A stretch of DNA of 36,549 bases from Myxococcales bacterium (GCA_025355005.1 JANXLV010000240.1:1-36549); one strand, 5' to 3'. Positions 1 through 9,101 are shown, counted from the stretch's first letter. The notes: generated by a model from the letters alone, not told the origin. Translations and numbers: made by a program.

Positions 1-149
1 AGCACCACCAGGCTCGCCATCGCCCACGCCCTCATTCGCTGGCTCCCGCGATGCCCTCTGTGCAGAAGAGAATGTGAACACGCCCTCACCCCGCCGACGT
101 CGAGACGCTCCGGTCGCAACGACATCCCGCAGTAGTGCTAGATGGAGTC

Positions 150-683
150 ATGGCGCTCTCTCCCAGGCTCATCAGACAGCTCGCGATAGGCGCGGGCGCG
201 CTGCTCGTTGGTGCGATCATTGGCCAGATGTATCGTTCCTCGAGGACCCACCGCGGAACAGCACCCGCCGCCTCCGCCTCGAAGACCCAGTACGATCAGA
301 ACGCGTTGGACGGCGGCGGGCAGACATATCCCATGAAACCGGACCCGCGATTCAAGGCTGGCACGGCGCTGCGACCGATGGACCGTGAGATCTTCGCCGC
401 GATCGCCTCCGGCCAACTCGATCAGTCACACCTGCAGGACGTCTTCCCGAGCCAGCCCTATCGCGTGCGCATGATCGGCACCATGTCTGGGCCGGTGTCC
501 ACCCACTGGGTCAGTGTCGTGCTCGTGGATACGAACCGCGACGGCAGTTGGGATGAACGCTGGGACCTGAAACGAGACGACGTCGACCGCATTATCTTTC
601 GTCACCCAAGAGGCGACAACGTCGGTCCCGACGACTCGGACCCGAGATTCGCGCTCAAACAGGGTATCTGGCAGGGTATCTGA
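150..683 (+). CDS. Membrane-anchored hypothetical protein with acidic Ca-binding-like loop
   Basis: I do not recognise the family. The 177-residue product starts with a short basic stretch and one hydrophobic segment (about residues 6-25), followed by a polar Ser/Thr/Ala-rich linker. This fits a single-pass or signal-anchor protein with its C-terminal domain outside the cytoplasmic membrane. Near residues 130-141 lies an Asp/Asn-rich stretch (DTNRDGSWDERW) resembling the DxNxDGxxDE loops of extracellular calcium-binding proteins, but the last ligand of a true EF-hand is absent. The ATG at 150 is chosen because translation from it begins immediately before the hydrophobic segment. An in-frame GTG at 135 is the alternative, and the GGAG before the ATG is unusually close. 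Function is unknown. Coding is supported by a coherent secreted-protein layout rather than by homology. Confidence 0.6.
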   Translation: MALSPRLIRQLAIGAGALLVGAIIGQMYRSSRTHRGTAPAASASKTQYDQNALDGGGQTYPMKPDPRFKAGTALRPMDREIFAAIASGQLDQSHLQDVFPSQPYRVRMIGTMSGPVSTHWVSVVLVDTNRDGSWDERWDLKRDDVDRIIFRHPRGDNVGPDDSDPRFALKQGIWQGI

Positions 684-1201
684 GCCTCGACCGCGCTGGG
701 ACTTGATTGAGATCCTCGCTTCGCCGCCTGATGCGGCGATGGATGGGCAAGCTCGCGAAAGGCAGCATCTGCTGAAGCACCATCCTCTCCCGCTTGAGAG
801 CCGCCTGAATTCAAGGGCGCTGCGTGCTCGTGTCCGCGCGACTCCTTCGACCCGGCGGCCGAGGGCAGCTCCGTCTCGCGGGCAGGGTCCGGGCATGCGC
901 ACCCTGACACGAAGCGTGCGGAGGCACGGACGCAACCGCGGACGACAGGCCGCGGACGTCATGATGGGGAGCGAAATCGAGGCGAAGTTGTCGGGCCAAC
1001 GGCTGACTTAGCTAACTATGGGCCAACCAAATAGCCAACTATGGGCCAGCCGAAATGGCCAGTGTGGGCCAACCGAAATTGGCCAGCCTATGTTGATTGA
1101 CGACAGAACCTAGTCTGATATCGTCACTGGGGACACCAACCCGGGGGGGGCATGCGTGACGCGCTTACTCCCTTTCATCAACTGAACCAAGGAAGGCCAT
1201 C
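684..1201. other. Gene-poor stretch of 518 bases
   Basis: No open frame here looks like a real protein: the translations are Arg/Pro/Ser-rich and lack any recognisable motif or good ribosome-binding site. The stretch holds the GGCC repeat array at 993-1091 and, further right, a run of eight or more G residues near 1142. The Shine-Dalgarno sequence of the Cys-rich peptide gene lies at its end. A very weak promoter-like pair (TTGATT at 1093 and TGATAT at 1116, 17-base spacer) sits just after the array. Confidence 0.5.
993..1091. repeat. Four degenerate direct repeats of a GGGCCAACC unit
   Basis: Four consecutive units each begin GGGCCA(A/G)C and are 27, 23, 23 and 26 bases long (993-1019, 1020-1042, 1043-1065, 1066-1091). 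The later units have an internal dyad: GGCCAA...TTGGCC in the fourth and GGCCA...TGGCC in the third. The array ends just before a TGTTGATTGACGACA stretch. Two readings are possible. It may be the multiple terminal repeats of a decayed IS21-family end (these elements carry repeated subterminal sites and end in TG...CA), or a cluster of binding sites upstream of the Cys-rich peptide gene. No istA/istB coding sequence is visible alongside it. Confidence 0.6.
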
Positions 1202-1402
1202 ATGAAGAAGATCGTGCTCACGCTCGCTTGCGTCGTTGGAATTGCCGGACTCATGGCATCTCTGGAAACCAGGGCATCTGCCGAGCCCTCACAGCCAGTG
1301 CAGAACACCATGCAAACGGGTGCAAACCCCTCGGATTGTGCTCCTCCGAAATGTCTTTGCAACGATCCGCTCGAGTGCGTTCCCTGCAACTTCTGTATGT
1401 AG
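1202..1402 (+). CDS. Small secreted Cys-rich peptide
   Basis: The 66-residue product begins with a textbook signal peptide: MKK followed by a hydrophobic core through about residue 20 and a likely signal peptidase I site after ASA (residues 25-27). The predicted mature peptide is about 39 residues. Its last 21 residues hold six cysteines (46, 51, 53, 59, 62, 65) and the chain ends Cys-Met. The spacing suggests disulfide knots or a small metal site. An AAGGAAGG ribosome-binding site lies a few bases before the ATG, and a hairpin terminator follows at 1467. It therefore looks like a complete monocistronic gene despite its size. Family and function are not recognised. A secreted peptide, a toxin-like peptide or a metal-binding protein are all possible. 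Confidence 0.72.
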   Translation: MKKIVLTLACVVGIAGLMASLETRASAEPSQPVQNTMQTGANPSDCAPPKCLCNDPLECVPCNFCM

Positions 1403-1466
1403 GCGAAACGTAGCGGCATCCCCGTTTGCGCCAGCGCGCCATCTACAGCGCCGTGCTCTCCTTCCA

Positions 1467-1503
1467 ACGGCCTCGCGCGTCAGCGTCGAGGCCGTCGGGC
1501 TTT
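1467..1503 (+). terminator. Intrinsic terminator after the Cys-rich peptide gene
   Basis: A perfect 9-bp stem (ACGGCCTCG at 1467-1475 with CGAGGCCGT at 1487-1495) encloses an 11-base loop and is followed by CGGGCTTT. The T tract is short, so efficiency may be moderate. It lies 65 bases after the peptide stop codon. Confidence 0.65.
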
Positions 1504-1693
1504 GCGCGCCGTTCGTAACGCGAATCTGGCCGGCTTCGACTTCTGGTTGCCTCGCGCGCTGGAGGATCACCCGATGAATGCGCTCAATTCGCATGTGCGC
1601 TTGGGCTGGCGCAGAAGTAGCGACGCGACGCCAACGACGTCGCCGGCAGGGCTCGTTGGTGCGGCCGATTCGGCTGATTGGCTATCGAACAAA

Positions 1694-1727
1694 AGCAAGC
1701 CGCCGCTACCTCACGGTGCGGCGGTTT
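1694..1727 (-). terminator. Intrinsic terminator after the zinc metalloprotease gene
   Basis: Read on the minus strand, AACCGCCGC pairs with GCGGCGGCTT around an 11-base loop (about 10 bp including one G-U pair), followed by a T-rich GCTTTTGTT. It sits about 35 bases beyond the stop codon of the metalloprotease gene, the expected position for its terminator. Confidence 0.7.
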
Positions 1728-1760
1728 GAACAAGCCAACTATGTCGTGAGAGTGTCGGCT

Positions 1761-4700
1761 TTACGGCGCAGCCAGCGCCTGGCCGTCGTAGTAGCGAAAC
1801 GCGTCGACTGCATATCGGACCTTGAACTCGAGCGCCTGGGCGCCGTTCGTGCCGTCGTCGAGGTTGTTCACGACGTCGGTGTTCCAGTCGAGCATCAGCT
1901 TGTAGGTCGCGACGTTGCGGTCCCTGTCCGCAAGGATCCACTGGTTGCGGCTCTTCAGGAAGCCCCAGATGTACGTGCGGCCATCCGGACCCTGGAAGCG
2001 GTAGTAGCGGTCCGATTGTGTGAGGTGGTTCGGCTTCACCTGGAGGGTGCGCGGATCCCACGTGCAGTTGTCGAGCGTCTTGCAGGGGCTGCAGTTCACG
2101 CCGTTCTCGTCGCAGTTCGTGAACTGGTTCTTGATGGCGATGGAGTGAACGAAGTCGAGGAAATCACGCTCGCGCTCGAACGCCCAACCGCCGACCCAGC
2201 TCTGGAGAGCGGGGTTGCCGTTGTAGCTCGTGCTGTGCGTGGTGGCCGCGAAGTTCGCGAGGGGTCCGAGCTGCGCGTACGTGTACGTGGCGAAGCCGGC
2301 GCCGAGGAAGTCGACGAGGGTCGCCTGCGACACCGTGGTGTACGTGGAGTCACCGATCGTTCCGCCGACTGACGAGATGTAGAAGTTGCCGGCCTGGCTC
2401 GGATCGAAGTTGCTGATCGCCGGCCAGAGCGTGCTGAACGACGTGGTCGCTTCGACCTTGTCGAGCTGGATGCCCTGCTGCGTCGTGTCACCGAAGAACG
2501 GATCGTAGACGGTGATGAACGGACGCTCACCAGAGCCCTGCTCGATGATGGCGCGGTGGTATGCCGCACCGAGCTGGTTCGCGACGGAGATGTCCGTGTT
2601 GAACTTGTCGGTGAGCTGGTTGTAGTACTCGGCCGCGTTGGCGCCGACCGGAACCGGCGTGCCGATGAGGCGAAGCGTGTTCGTGAGCTCGCCACCAGAC
2701 CAGTCGAAGTCCCAGAGGGCCAGGAAGCGGCGCATCTCGCCGAAGTCCCGGACGACGCTGACGTCGTACTGCGAGAAGTCCGCGTACTTGTGGTACAGGC
2801 GGAAGTTCGTCCAGAGGTAGTTCCACTCGCGCTGCTGGATGCCGTTCGCCATGATCTCGGACGGGGTCGAGCCCATGTCGTACTGGCGGCACATCGGCGT
2901 GTAGGCGAGGTGATCGTCCGTGCAGAAGAGGTACGGGACCTCTGTGGTGCCGGCCTGGAAGCCGAGCGGGTCCTTCCACGGCAGCGTGTTGGAGACCTGA
3001 CCGGAGATGCCCTTCGACACTGAGCCCTGGGGCGCCGGCGCAGGCCCCACCGCGTTCGCGGCGAGGTTGTTGCTGTAGATCCAGCCGAGGGCGGCCGCGT
3101 CGTACGGACCCCAGCCAGTGCTCGCGCCGTTCGTCTCGAAGAACGCCTCGGAGATGAACTGGTTGTAGTCCATGATGCTGGACGAGAACATCATCGGCTT
3201 GCCGGTCGGATCGAGCGGGAAGTTCCGCTGATCGACCGAGCCCATGAAGTTGTGGCGCAGGCCGAGCGTGTGACCGAACTCGTGGACGGCCACGCCTTCG
3301 TTCAAGCTCTGGATGAGGTGCGTGGTGTAGTCCGCGCGGGACTCCCACTTACCGCCGACGCAGTGGCGACCATTCTTCGCGTACACATCGAAGTACGAGA
3401 AGAGCGTCGCGTCGTCAGCGGCCTGCATGCCGGGGCGGTAGAAGTTCGCAAACTGGTTGTAGTTTACATCCTCCGCGAGGCTCTCCCACTTCGCGGCGAA
3501 GGACACGGCGCCCTTGATCGCGTCCGGGCCCTCCGTGGCGTACGGGTCGACGCCGTGGTCGATCTGCGACGCGACCTGGTGGAACTCCGCCTGACGGCCG
3601 AGCGCCTTCCAGTGCTTCGCCCCCGCTGCGACGTAGTCGCTGATTTCCGGCGTCACGAACGGGTTCGCCTGCGGGTCCGAGTACACCTGGTACGGGAGCA
3701 CGGCGAAGTACGCGTTGTAGAAGTCCGCGTTGTGCGGCGGAACGAAGTTCGACGGGCCGAGGTAGCCGTACGTCGCCGTGGGCTTCTGCAGGTACTGCTG
3801 CATCTTGCCGTAGACGGTGGAGGCCTGGTTCAGCTGGCCCGCGACGTTGCCGGGGACGAGCGGGATCTGGTCGCCGTCCTTGCAGCTGCTGCCGCCGTAC
3901 TTGCTGTCGTCAAAGTCGCCGTTCGGCAGAAGGTACTGCTGACCGACAGTCGTGAGGAACAGCTCGAGGCGCTGCTGGACGGTGTCCTTGAACGGACCTT
4001 CGAAGACGTTGACCGTCGCCGAGATCGTCTCACCGGTGCGCGGGTCCGAGAAGAACTGCGCGATGCCGAGTAGGCCCGAACCGTTGTCCAGATCAGAGTG
4101 CCAGTTGATGAAGCTGTAGCGCGGATCGCCGTACTGGCGACCGATGGTGGTCTTGTTCGGACCGCCTTCGCCGTCGACGCCCTTGCCGTCGCCGTATTCC
4201 TTGAAGTCGTCGAAGTTGAGGAACCTGAGCTTGGTGGCCTCTCCCGACTTCGTCTTGCCGCCAGTCTTCGCGAGGATATCGCCGGTCGTCTTGTCGGCCA
4301 TCGTCTTCGCGAAGAAATCGCGGTACTCCTTCGGCACGCCCGGCGCGAAGTAGTAGACGATGTCCTTGTTCGGATCGAAGCGCATGACGAGCTGCTGGGC
4401 GCTGAGCAGCCCGGAGCTCTGGTCGCGGTAGAGCGGCGTCATCTCGAACGCGCCGTACTTGTGGCGGATCGGATCCTTCTCCGTGACCGGCATGGGAACG
4501 TACGTCCCGTCGACGACCTTTTCCGGGCGGACGAAGTTGTAAGCGATCGACATCGTCACGTTCTGCCGGTTCATCCGGAAGAACTCGACCCCGGCCGCGC
4601 CGAATGCCTCGAGGCAGGTCGCCGCGTTCGTGTCATCGAAGTAGATCGGCCACGTGAGGTTGACGACGAACTTCATCGTCTTGTCGGTCTCGTTCGCGAC

Positions 4701-5315
4701 GAACGATCCCGGCTCGAGCGTGGCAGCGGCCTCCGTGTAGTTCGTGCACTTCAGGATGACCGGGCTGGTGTTGCCACCAAACGCGAAGAGGTCGTTCAGA
4801 TCGTTCTTCGCGAAGTTGATCTTGATCCACTGGCGAACTTGCCAGTCGTTCTCCTGGTTCTCTTCGTAGAAGTTCGTGGTCTCGCCATCGAGGTTCACGC
4901 GGTACTTGAGATCCACGTTGGAGGAGGGCCACGCGTCCACGACGGCCGGCTGACGCTGCTGCTGCTGGCCGATGATCGGGTCGTTGTTGATCTCGCGGAT
5001 GTCCACCATCTCCAGCTTGTCCTGGTAGAGCTTGAAGCGGACGAAGTTCGGGCCGATGCCCTGCGCGCCAGCGAAGAGGCCGGCGCCGTTCACGTTCGCG
5101 AGCGGGTTGGGCGTGGACGTCGAGAGGATCGACGTCTGCACGAACCAGCCCGGATCCTGGGACGTCCCGTCGTCCGAGGCCGGAGCGATGAGGAAGTCCT
5201 TCCGGACGTACTGGTTCTCGTTGAAGACGCCGTTACGAGCGGGGCGGTCGGAGACGCAGCCCCACAAGACAACAGCACCGAAGAGGGCAATCGCGCGGGT
5301 GGTAGAGGAGTTCAT
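1761..5315 (-). CDS. Lipid-anchored zinc-dependent metalloprotease (HEXXHXXGXXH)
   Basis: This 1184-residue protein starts with a lipoprotein signal (hydrophobic core ending VVLWGC, anchor Cys near residue 20). It carries the zinc signature HEFGHTLGLRH at residues 678-688 (zinc ligands H678, H682 and H688, catalytic E679). A Met-turn-like SSIMDYN follows, with its Met near 715. This is metzincin geometry, and the HTLGLRHNF context matches the family annotated as zinc-dependent metalloprotease with DUF5117/DUF4953 regions. It is likely an outer-membrane-bound or surface protease. The roughly 670 residues before the motif and 470 after it are probably family-specific domains I cannot name. The ATG at 5315 is preferred because it starts directly before the signal peptide with AAGAGAG upstream; an in-frame ATG at 5336 is the alternative. 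The gene follows the giant lipoprotein gene by 29 bases, so the two are probably co-transcribed. A terminator follows at 1694. Confidence 0.85.
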   Translation of the reverse strand: MNSSTTRAIALFGAVVLWGCVSDRPARNGVFNENQYVRKDFLIAPASDDGTSQDPGWFVQTSILSTSTPNPLANVNGAGLFAGAQGIGPNFVRFKLYQDKLEMVDIREINNDPIIGQQQQRQPAVVDAWPSSNVDLKYRVNLDGETTNFYEENQENDWQVRQWIKINFAKNDLNDLFAFGGNTSPVILKCTNYTEAAATLEPGSFVANETDKTMKFVVNLTWPIYFDDTNAATCLEAFGAAGVEFFRMNRQNVTMSIAYNFVRPEKVVDGTYVPMPVTEKDPIRHKYGAFEMTPLYRDQSSGLLSAQQLVMRFDPNKDIVYYFAPGVPKEYRDFFAKTMADKTTGDILAKTGGKTKSGEATKLRFLNFDDFKEYGDGKGVDGEGGPNKTTIGRQYGDPRYSFINWHSDLDNGSGLLGIAQFFSDPRTGETISATVNVFEGPFKDTVQQRLELFLTTVGQQYLLPNGDFDDSKYGGSSCKDGDQIPLVPGNVAGQLNQASTVYGKMQQYLQKPTATYGYLGPSNFVPPHNADFYNAYFAVLPYQVYSDPQANPFVTPEISDYVAAGAKHWKALGRQAEFHQVASQIDHGVDPYATEGPDAIKGAVSFAAKWESLAEDVNYNQFANFYRPGMQAADDATLFSYFDVYAKNGRHCVGGKWESRADYTTHLIQSLNEGVAVHEFGHTLGLRHNFMGSVDQRNFPLDPTGKPMMFSSSIMDYNQFISEAFFETNGASTGWGPYDAAALGWIYSNNLAANAVGPAPAPQGSVSKGISGQVSNTLPWKDPLGFQAGTTEVPYLFCTDDHLAYTPMCRQYDMGSTPSEIMANGIQQREWNYLWTNFRLYHKYADFSQYDVSVVRDFGEMRRFLALWDFDWSGGELTNTLRLIGTPVPVGANAAEYYNQLTDKFNTDISVANQLGAAYHRAIIEQGSGERPFITVYDPFFGDTTQQGIQLDKVEATTSFSTLWPAISNFDPSQAGNFYISSVGGTIGDSTYTTVSQATLVDFLGAGFATYTYAQLGPLANFAATTHSTSYNGNPALQSWVGGWAFERERDFLDFVHSIAIKNQFTNCDENGVNCSPCKTLDNCTWDPRTLQVKPNHLTQSDRYYRFQGPDGRTYIWGFLKSRNQWILADRDRNVATYKLMLDWNTDVVNNLDDGTNGAQALEFKVRYAVDAFRYYDGQALAAP

Positions 5316-5344
5316 TGTATTGGCTCTCTTGTTCATTCGCGCGC

Positions 5345-8300
5345 TCAGAGCGCCTGGGCCAGGGTGGCGTCGTAGAGGACGATGTCAGTGACGCGTCCCT
5401 GACCGTCGCCGAGGCCGACGTTGATGATGACGCCGTTCTGCTTCGACACCACGTAGTCCACGTAGTTGTCATAGGGCGTACGGGCGACCAGGATCTGGCA
5501 GGCCTGCTGCGCGCTCGGGTTGAACGAGTCACCCGGGTGTGCGGCGAGCCAGTCGAGGATCGCGAGCGCGCTGTCGTACATGCGGATGTGGAACACGTCG
5601 CCGGTCGACGGGTCGGCGCAGAGGAACGCCTCGCCGAGGAAGTCCGACCCCTCGATCGCGGCGATCGAGATGGTGTTGTCATCGGTGACGCAGTTGGCCG
5701 ATGCCGTGTCGCACACGAAGCCGGGATTGCACTTGTTGTCGCTGATGCAGCTCGGCTTGCCGCCGTCGATGTACGGGAGATAGTCGACGATGTACGTCTC
5801 GAGCACGCCGGTGAAGTCGAGCTGACCGGTGGTCACCTCTTGCAGACGCTGGCCGTCGATCGGGATCGAGAAGCCGTTGCCCGGCTTGACCTCGAGCCAG
5901 GGGGTGAGCGTGACGAAATTCGGCTGCAGCGTACCGGTGCCGGCGTTGAGCGCCGCGTTGCACCAGATCTTGTTCGCGCTGAGCGTGAAGGTCTTGTCGT
6001 CGCAGGCGCCGCTGTTCGCGAGCACGGGGCTCATCGTGTACGGGCCGTCCTTGAAGTTCGGGATGGTGATCTTCGCGGCGCCGACGTTCGGGCGCTTGTC
6101 GGACTGCTTCAGGGTGATGGGGCTGTGGCCCTTGTGGAACGGTGTCCGGCCCCACGCGCCCTCGTAGTACGCCATCACTGGCTTGCTGTACTTCGAGGTG
6201 GTCGGGTTCAGGTCCATCTGCAGGTTCACGCAGCCACCGCCGGCCGCGGTGCCGTCGTTGGAGACGCAGGCCTGGTTGGGCAGCGCACAGCCCGTCGGGG
6301 GGTTCGCGACGAAGTTGCAGGCCACACCGCAGACCGAGACCGGGCCGACCTCGTGAGAGGGCGCCTTGACGCAGACCTTGCCGCCGAGGCACGTGCCCGC
6401 GGGGCAAGCGGTCATGCCGATGGGGTCGAGCGGCGGCGTGGTACCGCAGTTCATGTTGCCCATCGCGTCGATGCCGCCAGCGCCGAGCGCGCATGCGTAC
6501 GACTCCCACTGGCTGAGGAGGACGTCGCTGCCGAACAGGTTCGTGATGTTGACGTTGTTCTGCGAGCCAGGCGTCTTGGTCTTGTCCGTGAGCATGGAGG
6601 AGTAGAGGGCGACCTCTTCACGGTCCATGCGGCGGTACCAGTTGTCGTAGCGCTGGTTGCCGGCCTTGGTGTCCGAGCCGTACTCGAAGTCCCAGGGCGC
6701 GGGGTTGTTCGCGCTGCCAGCGCCGACGCCGATGAATTCACGATCGATGTACTCGAACTTGTCGAACGTCTGGCCGCCGCCAGAGTTGGCGTAGTCGAAG
6801 AAGAACGACTCGAGATCGATGTCCTGCTTGGCAACGTCCGTCGGGCCGATGCCGCCATTGAGCGTGCCGTCCGGCACCTGATCGCGCTTCGCGGCGGGGT
6901 AGCTGCCGTACGTCTTCAGGTACTTCGTGAAGGCAACACCCCACCAGTAGTAATAGTAGCGGCGGTCGCGGAGCTCCGGCGGGACCCCGTTGACATCGCC
7001 GTCGCCGAGGACGCGGATCACGTGGTTGTAGACGTTGAACCAGAGCGACAGACCGCCGTCGAACGTGCAGTCCTTCTGGGTGTTGGGGTCGACGCAGAGG
7101 CCGCCGTGGACGTCGCCCGGCTTGAGGCGGCTCGACTTGGTGTAGAAGATGCCGTTGACGTCGTAGTTGCTCGCCAGCGCGGGATCGCCACCGACGTCCT
7201 TGCTGAAGTCGCCACCGCCGACGAAGGGAATCATGAGCCCCTCGATGCCGGAGCAGCCCTTGGCGAGGCCAGAGCCACCAGGCACGGTCTCGTAGTTCGG
7301 GCTGCCGTTCGCCTTGAAGCCGATGCATGCGGGGTCGCCGAGCTTGCGCACCGGCTTGTTGATGATGCGCGCGATGTCCGCGAGCATGAGGCGCGCCCAC
7401 TCGATGAAGACGAGGCGCGTACCGCGGAGGTCGAGAGCGCCCGTTCCGTTCGGCGCGGCGTAGTCGTTCTGGACGTGGCCCTTGGCGCGGCTGTCGAACG
7501 TCCAGTCCTGCGCGATGTCGGCGTCCTGCGGTGCGTCGCTGTCGAGCACGACGAGGTCCGGGTTCGCAGCGACCTTGGCGGACGTGAAGTTCTGGTTCAC
7601 GCCGAGGACATTCGCGGTGAAGTGCTCCTCGTCGTGGGTGAGGCCGTGGGTGATCTTGTTGAGGTTGATCGTGTCGGTCCCCTTCGGGTTCGACGCGTCA
7701 CCGTGCACCTGCACGCAGTTCTTCTTGAGGTCGCCGAAGGTCTGGCCGAGCTGCTGAATGCACACCTGGTTGGCCGTGGCGCCGGCGGGCTTGCCCTGCG
7801 CGATCGGACCGTCCGCGTCGAGCTTCACCTGCTGCGGGAGGTTCGAGTACGGGAGCGCCTTCGAGAAGAAGTTATAGATCGACGTCGGCGTGCTGAGCGC
7901 GGGCTGCGGGACGCCAGCGTTGCCGAAGACGTAGACGACGAGTGGGCGGAAGCCCATGTACGTGTTCGTGCCGTCGTTCGCCTCGAGGCAGTTACCGTCG
8001 ACCGTGCAGTCCGCGACGCCGCACTGGCTCTTCGCGGGCTTGACGCAGTTCGGTCCGGTGTTCATCATGTCGTGCTGGCACTGACAGATGTAGCCTGTGG
8101 AGCAGTCTCCGTCCTTGACGCACGCGCTCGTGTCGAACGGGATACCCGCGGGGCCGGCGAACGTCGCCATCGCGGCGTTGAACATGCTGGTGATGCGCGG
8201 CGCGGCAGCGTCCATGGCGCCGCCGGCGGAGTTCCAGTCCACGTGGTACTCCTCGCCCGCGTCGCGGCGGATGACGTCGCCGATGCCGATCGAGTACGAG

Positions 8301-8887
8301 TGAACCTCGCCGTTGGTGTCGGGGTACTTGATCGTCTCGAGACGACCCGTGTAGCCGAGGTTCATCTGCATCTGGTCAAGCAGGTGCGTCGACACGTTCC
8401 ACGAGACGAACACCTCTGCGTTGTTGCCCCAGTAGCTGCCGTTGCATCCGCCGAAGCCACTCGGGCATCCGCCCTCGAAGCCGTTCGGGGTGGCGTTGCA
8501 CAGACCACCGCCGAGCGCACCCGGGTCGCCGCTCGGAGGCTGCTCTGCGTCGTCGATCTTGAGGCCTTCCCAGAGATCGCTCTTCGCCATGTCGATGCCA
8601 GCGTACTGCCGCGGCGGCTTGAGGGGCTGCGTGAGCATCCACGCCCAGCGCTGACGCTTCAGGTCGGTGCTGCAGAGCGACGTCTTGCTGTTGGTCGGGT
8701 AGCCCGCGTCGAACTGCTGGGTACCGAGCGGCGCGAGGATCGCGGCGTCCGGGTAGTTCCAGCTTCCGGCGGCGCCCGCAGGCGACGGGTTATAGGTCTG
8801 GTTCGGACCGTCTTCGCAACCAGTCAGGAAGGCGCCCGTGAGGAAAGCGCCAATGCCAATGAGAACCGGAAAAATCGCAGAACGCAT
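5345..8887 (-). CDS. Giant Cys-rich secreted lipoprotein, function unknown
   Basis: The 1180-residue product has a lipoprotein signal peptide (hydrophobic stretch ending FLTGC) and then a long, mostly polar secreted chain. Several short Cys-rich modules with the pattern C-x5-C-x5-C-x-C are scattered through it, for example around CVKDGDCSTGYICQC and CISDNKCNPGFVC. They resemble the small disulfide modules common in myxobacterial surface proteins. No catalytic motif was recognised. ATG 8887 is chosen because it begins the signal peptide and has GGGG seven bases upstream. A frame-extending start at 8965 would put 26 charged residues before the signal. The gene lies upstream of the zinc metalloprotease in the same direction, which suggests a functional pair such as protease and substrate, partner or scaffold. 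A CATAAT-like -10 element lies at 8968-8973 on the minus strand. Confidence 0.75.
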   Translation of the reverse strand: MRSAIFPVLIGIGAFLTGAFLTGCEDGPNQTYNPSPAGAAGSWNYPDAAILAPLGTQQFDAGYPTNSKTSLCSTDLKRQRWAWMLTQPLKPPRQYAGIDMAKSDLWEGLKIDDAEQPPSGDPGALGGGLCNATPNGFEGGCPSGFGGCNGSYWGNNAEVFVSWNVSTHLLDQMQMNLGYTGRLETIKYPDTNGEVHSYSIGIGDVIRRDAGEEYHVDWNSAGGAMDAAAPRITSMFNAAMATFAGPAGIPFDTSACVKDGDCSTGYICQCQHDMMNTGPNCVKPAKSQCGVADCTVDGNCLEANDGTNTYMGFRPLVVYVFGNAGVPQPALSTPTSIYNFFSKALPYSNLPQQVKLDADGPIAQGKPAGATANQVCIQQLGQTFGDLKKNCVQVHGDASNPKGTDTINLNKITHGLTHDEEHFTANVLGVNQNFTSAKVAANPDLVVLDSDAPQDADIAQDWTFDSRAKGHVQNDYAAPNGTGALDLRGTRLVFIEWARLMLADIARIINKPVRKLGDPACIGFKANGSPNYETVPGGSGLAKGCSGIEGLMIPFVGGGDFSKDVGGDPALASNYDVNGIFYTKSSRLKPGDVHGGLCVDPNTQKDCTFDGGLSLWFNVYNHVIRVLGDGDVNGVPPELRDRRYYYYWWGVAFTKYLKTYGSYPAAKRDQVPDGTLNGGIGPTDVAKQDIDLESFFFDYANSGGGQTFDKFEYIDREFIGVGAGSANNPAPWDFEYGSDTKAGNQRYDNWYRRMDREEVALYSSMLTDKTKTPGSQNNVNITNLFGSDVLLSQWESYACALGAGGIDAMGNMNCGTTPPLDPIGMTACPAGTCLGGKVCVKAPSHEVGPVSVCGVACNFVANPPTGCALPNQACVSNDGTAAGGGCVNLQMDLNPTTSKYSKPVMAYYEGAWGRTPFHKGHSPITLKQSDKRPNVGAAKITIPNFKDGPYTMSPVLANSGACDDKTFTLSANKIWCNAALNAGTGTLQPNFVTLTPWLEVKPGNGFSIPIDGQRLQEVTTGQLDFTGVLETYIVDYLPYIDGGKPSCISDNKCNPGFVCDTASANCVTDDNTISIAAIEGSDFLGEAFLCADPSTGDVFHIRMYDSALAILDWLAAHPGDSFNPSAQQACQILVARTPYDNYVDYVVSKQNGVIINVGLGDGQGRVTDIVLYDATLAQAL

Positions 8888-9070
8888 ATGTTTGCCCCGT
8901 GCCCGTGAACTGGCGGCGTGCAGAGAATCGCTTGTCACGGGAGATCGCCCCTCGTGACGGCGCATAAATTATGGGAATCCGCAGGTCACAGAGTTAAAAG
9001 GCTGTAACTGTCGTCGCTTTTCTTCGGTCGGGAGCCGCGAAGGACGCAACCAGGGCGGACAAAAACGATA

Positions 9071-9096
9071 GCCCGCGACGGATATCCGTCGCGGGC
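9071..9096 (-). terminator. 26-bp perfect palindrome acting as intrinsic terminator
   Basis: The sequence GCCCGCGACGGAT is followed directly by its exact reverse complement, giving a 13-bp arm with no unpaired loop base. On the minus strand it is followed by TATCGTTTTTG. It lies 43 bases beyond the stop of the small lipoprotein gene and so ends the PEGA/lipoprotein unit. On the plus strand there is no T tract. Confidence 0.8.
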
Positions 9097-9101
9097 CTCA
9101 T

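Larger units (their letters stand above)
1403..1760. other. Intergenic stretch between convergent genes
   Basis: This 358-base stretch lies between the plus-strand Cys-rich peptide gene and the minus-strand metalloprotease gene. It contains one hairpin terminator for each of them (1467-1503 and 1694-1727). The sequence between the hairpins shows no convincing gene or RNA. Confidence 0.5.

Noticed and set aside
74..388. Arg/Ser-rich open frame in the first 400 bases
   Set aside because: Overlaps the better-supported frame at 150-683, and its composition looks like an off-frame translation. The first 134 bases might hold the end of a gene but nothing can be recognised.
703..1011. Open frame starting TTG in the gap before the repeat array
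   Set aside because: Random-looking Arg/Pro translation, no ribosome-binding site, and it runs into the repeats.
993..1091. CRISPR array
   Set aside because: The repeats are contiguous and degenerate, without spacers of constant length, and no cas genes are present.
5315..8908. Plus-strand open frame of about 1197 codons opposite the giant lipoprotein gene
   Set aside because: It is the antisense shadow of a high-GC gene: an Arg/Val/Ala/Asp-rich translation with no domains, while the minus strand has a signal peptide and Cys modules.
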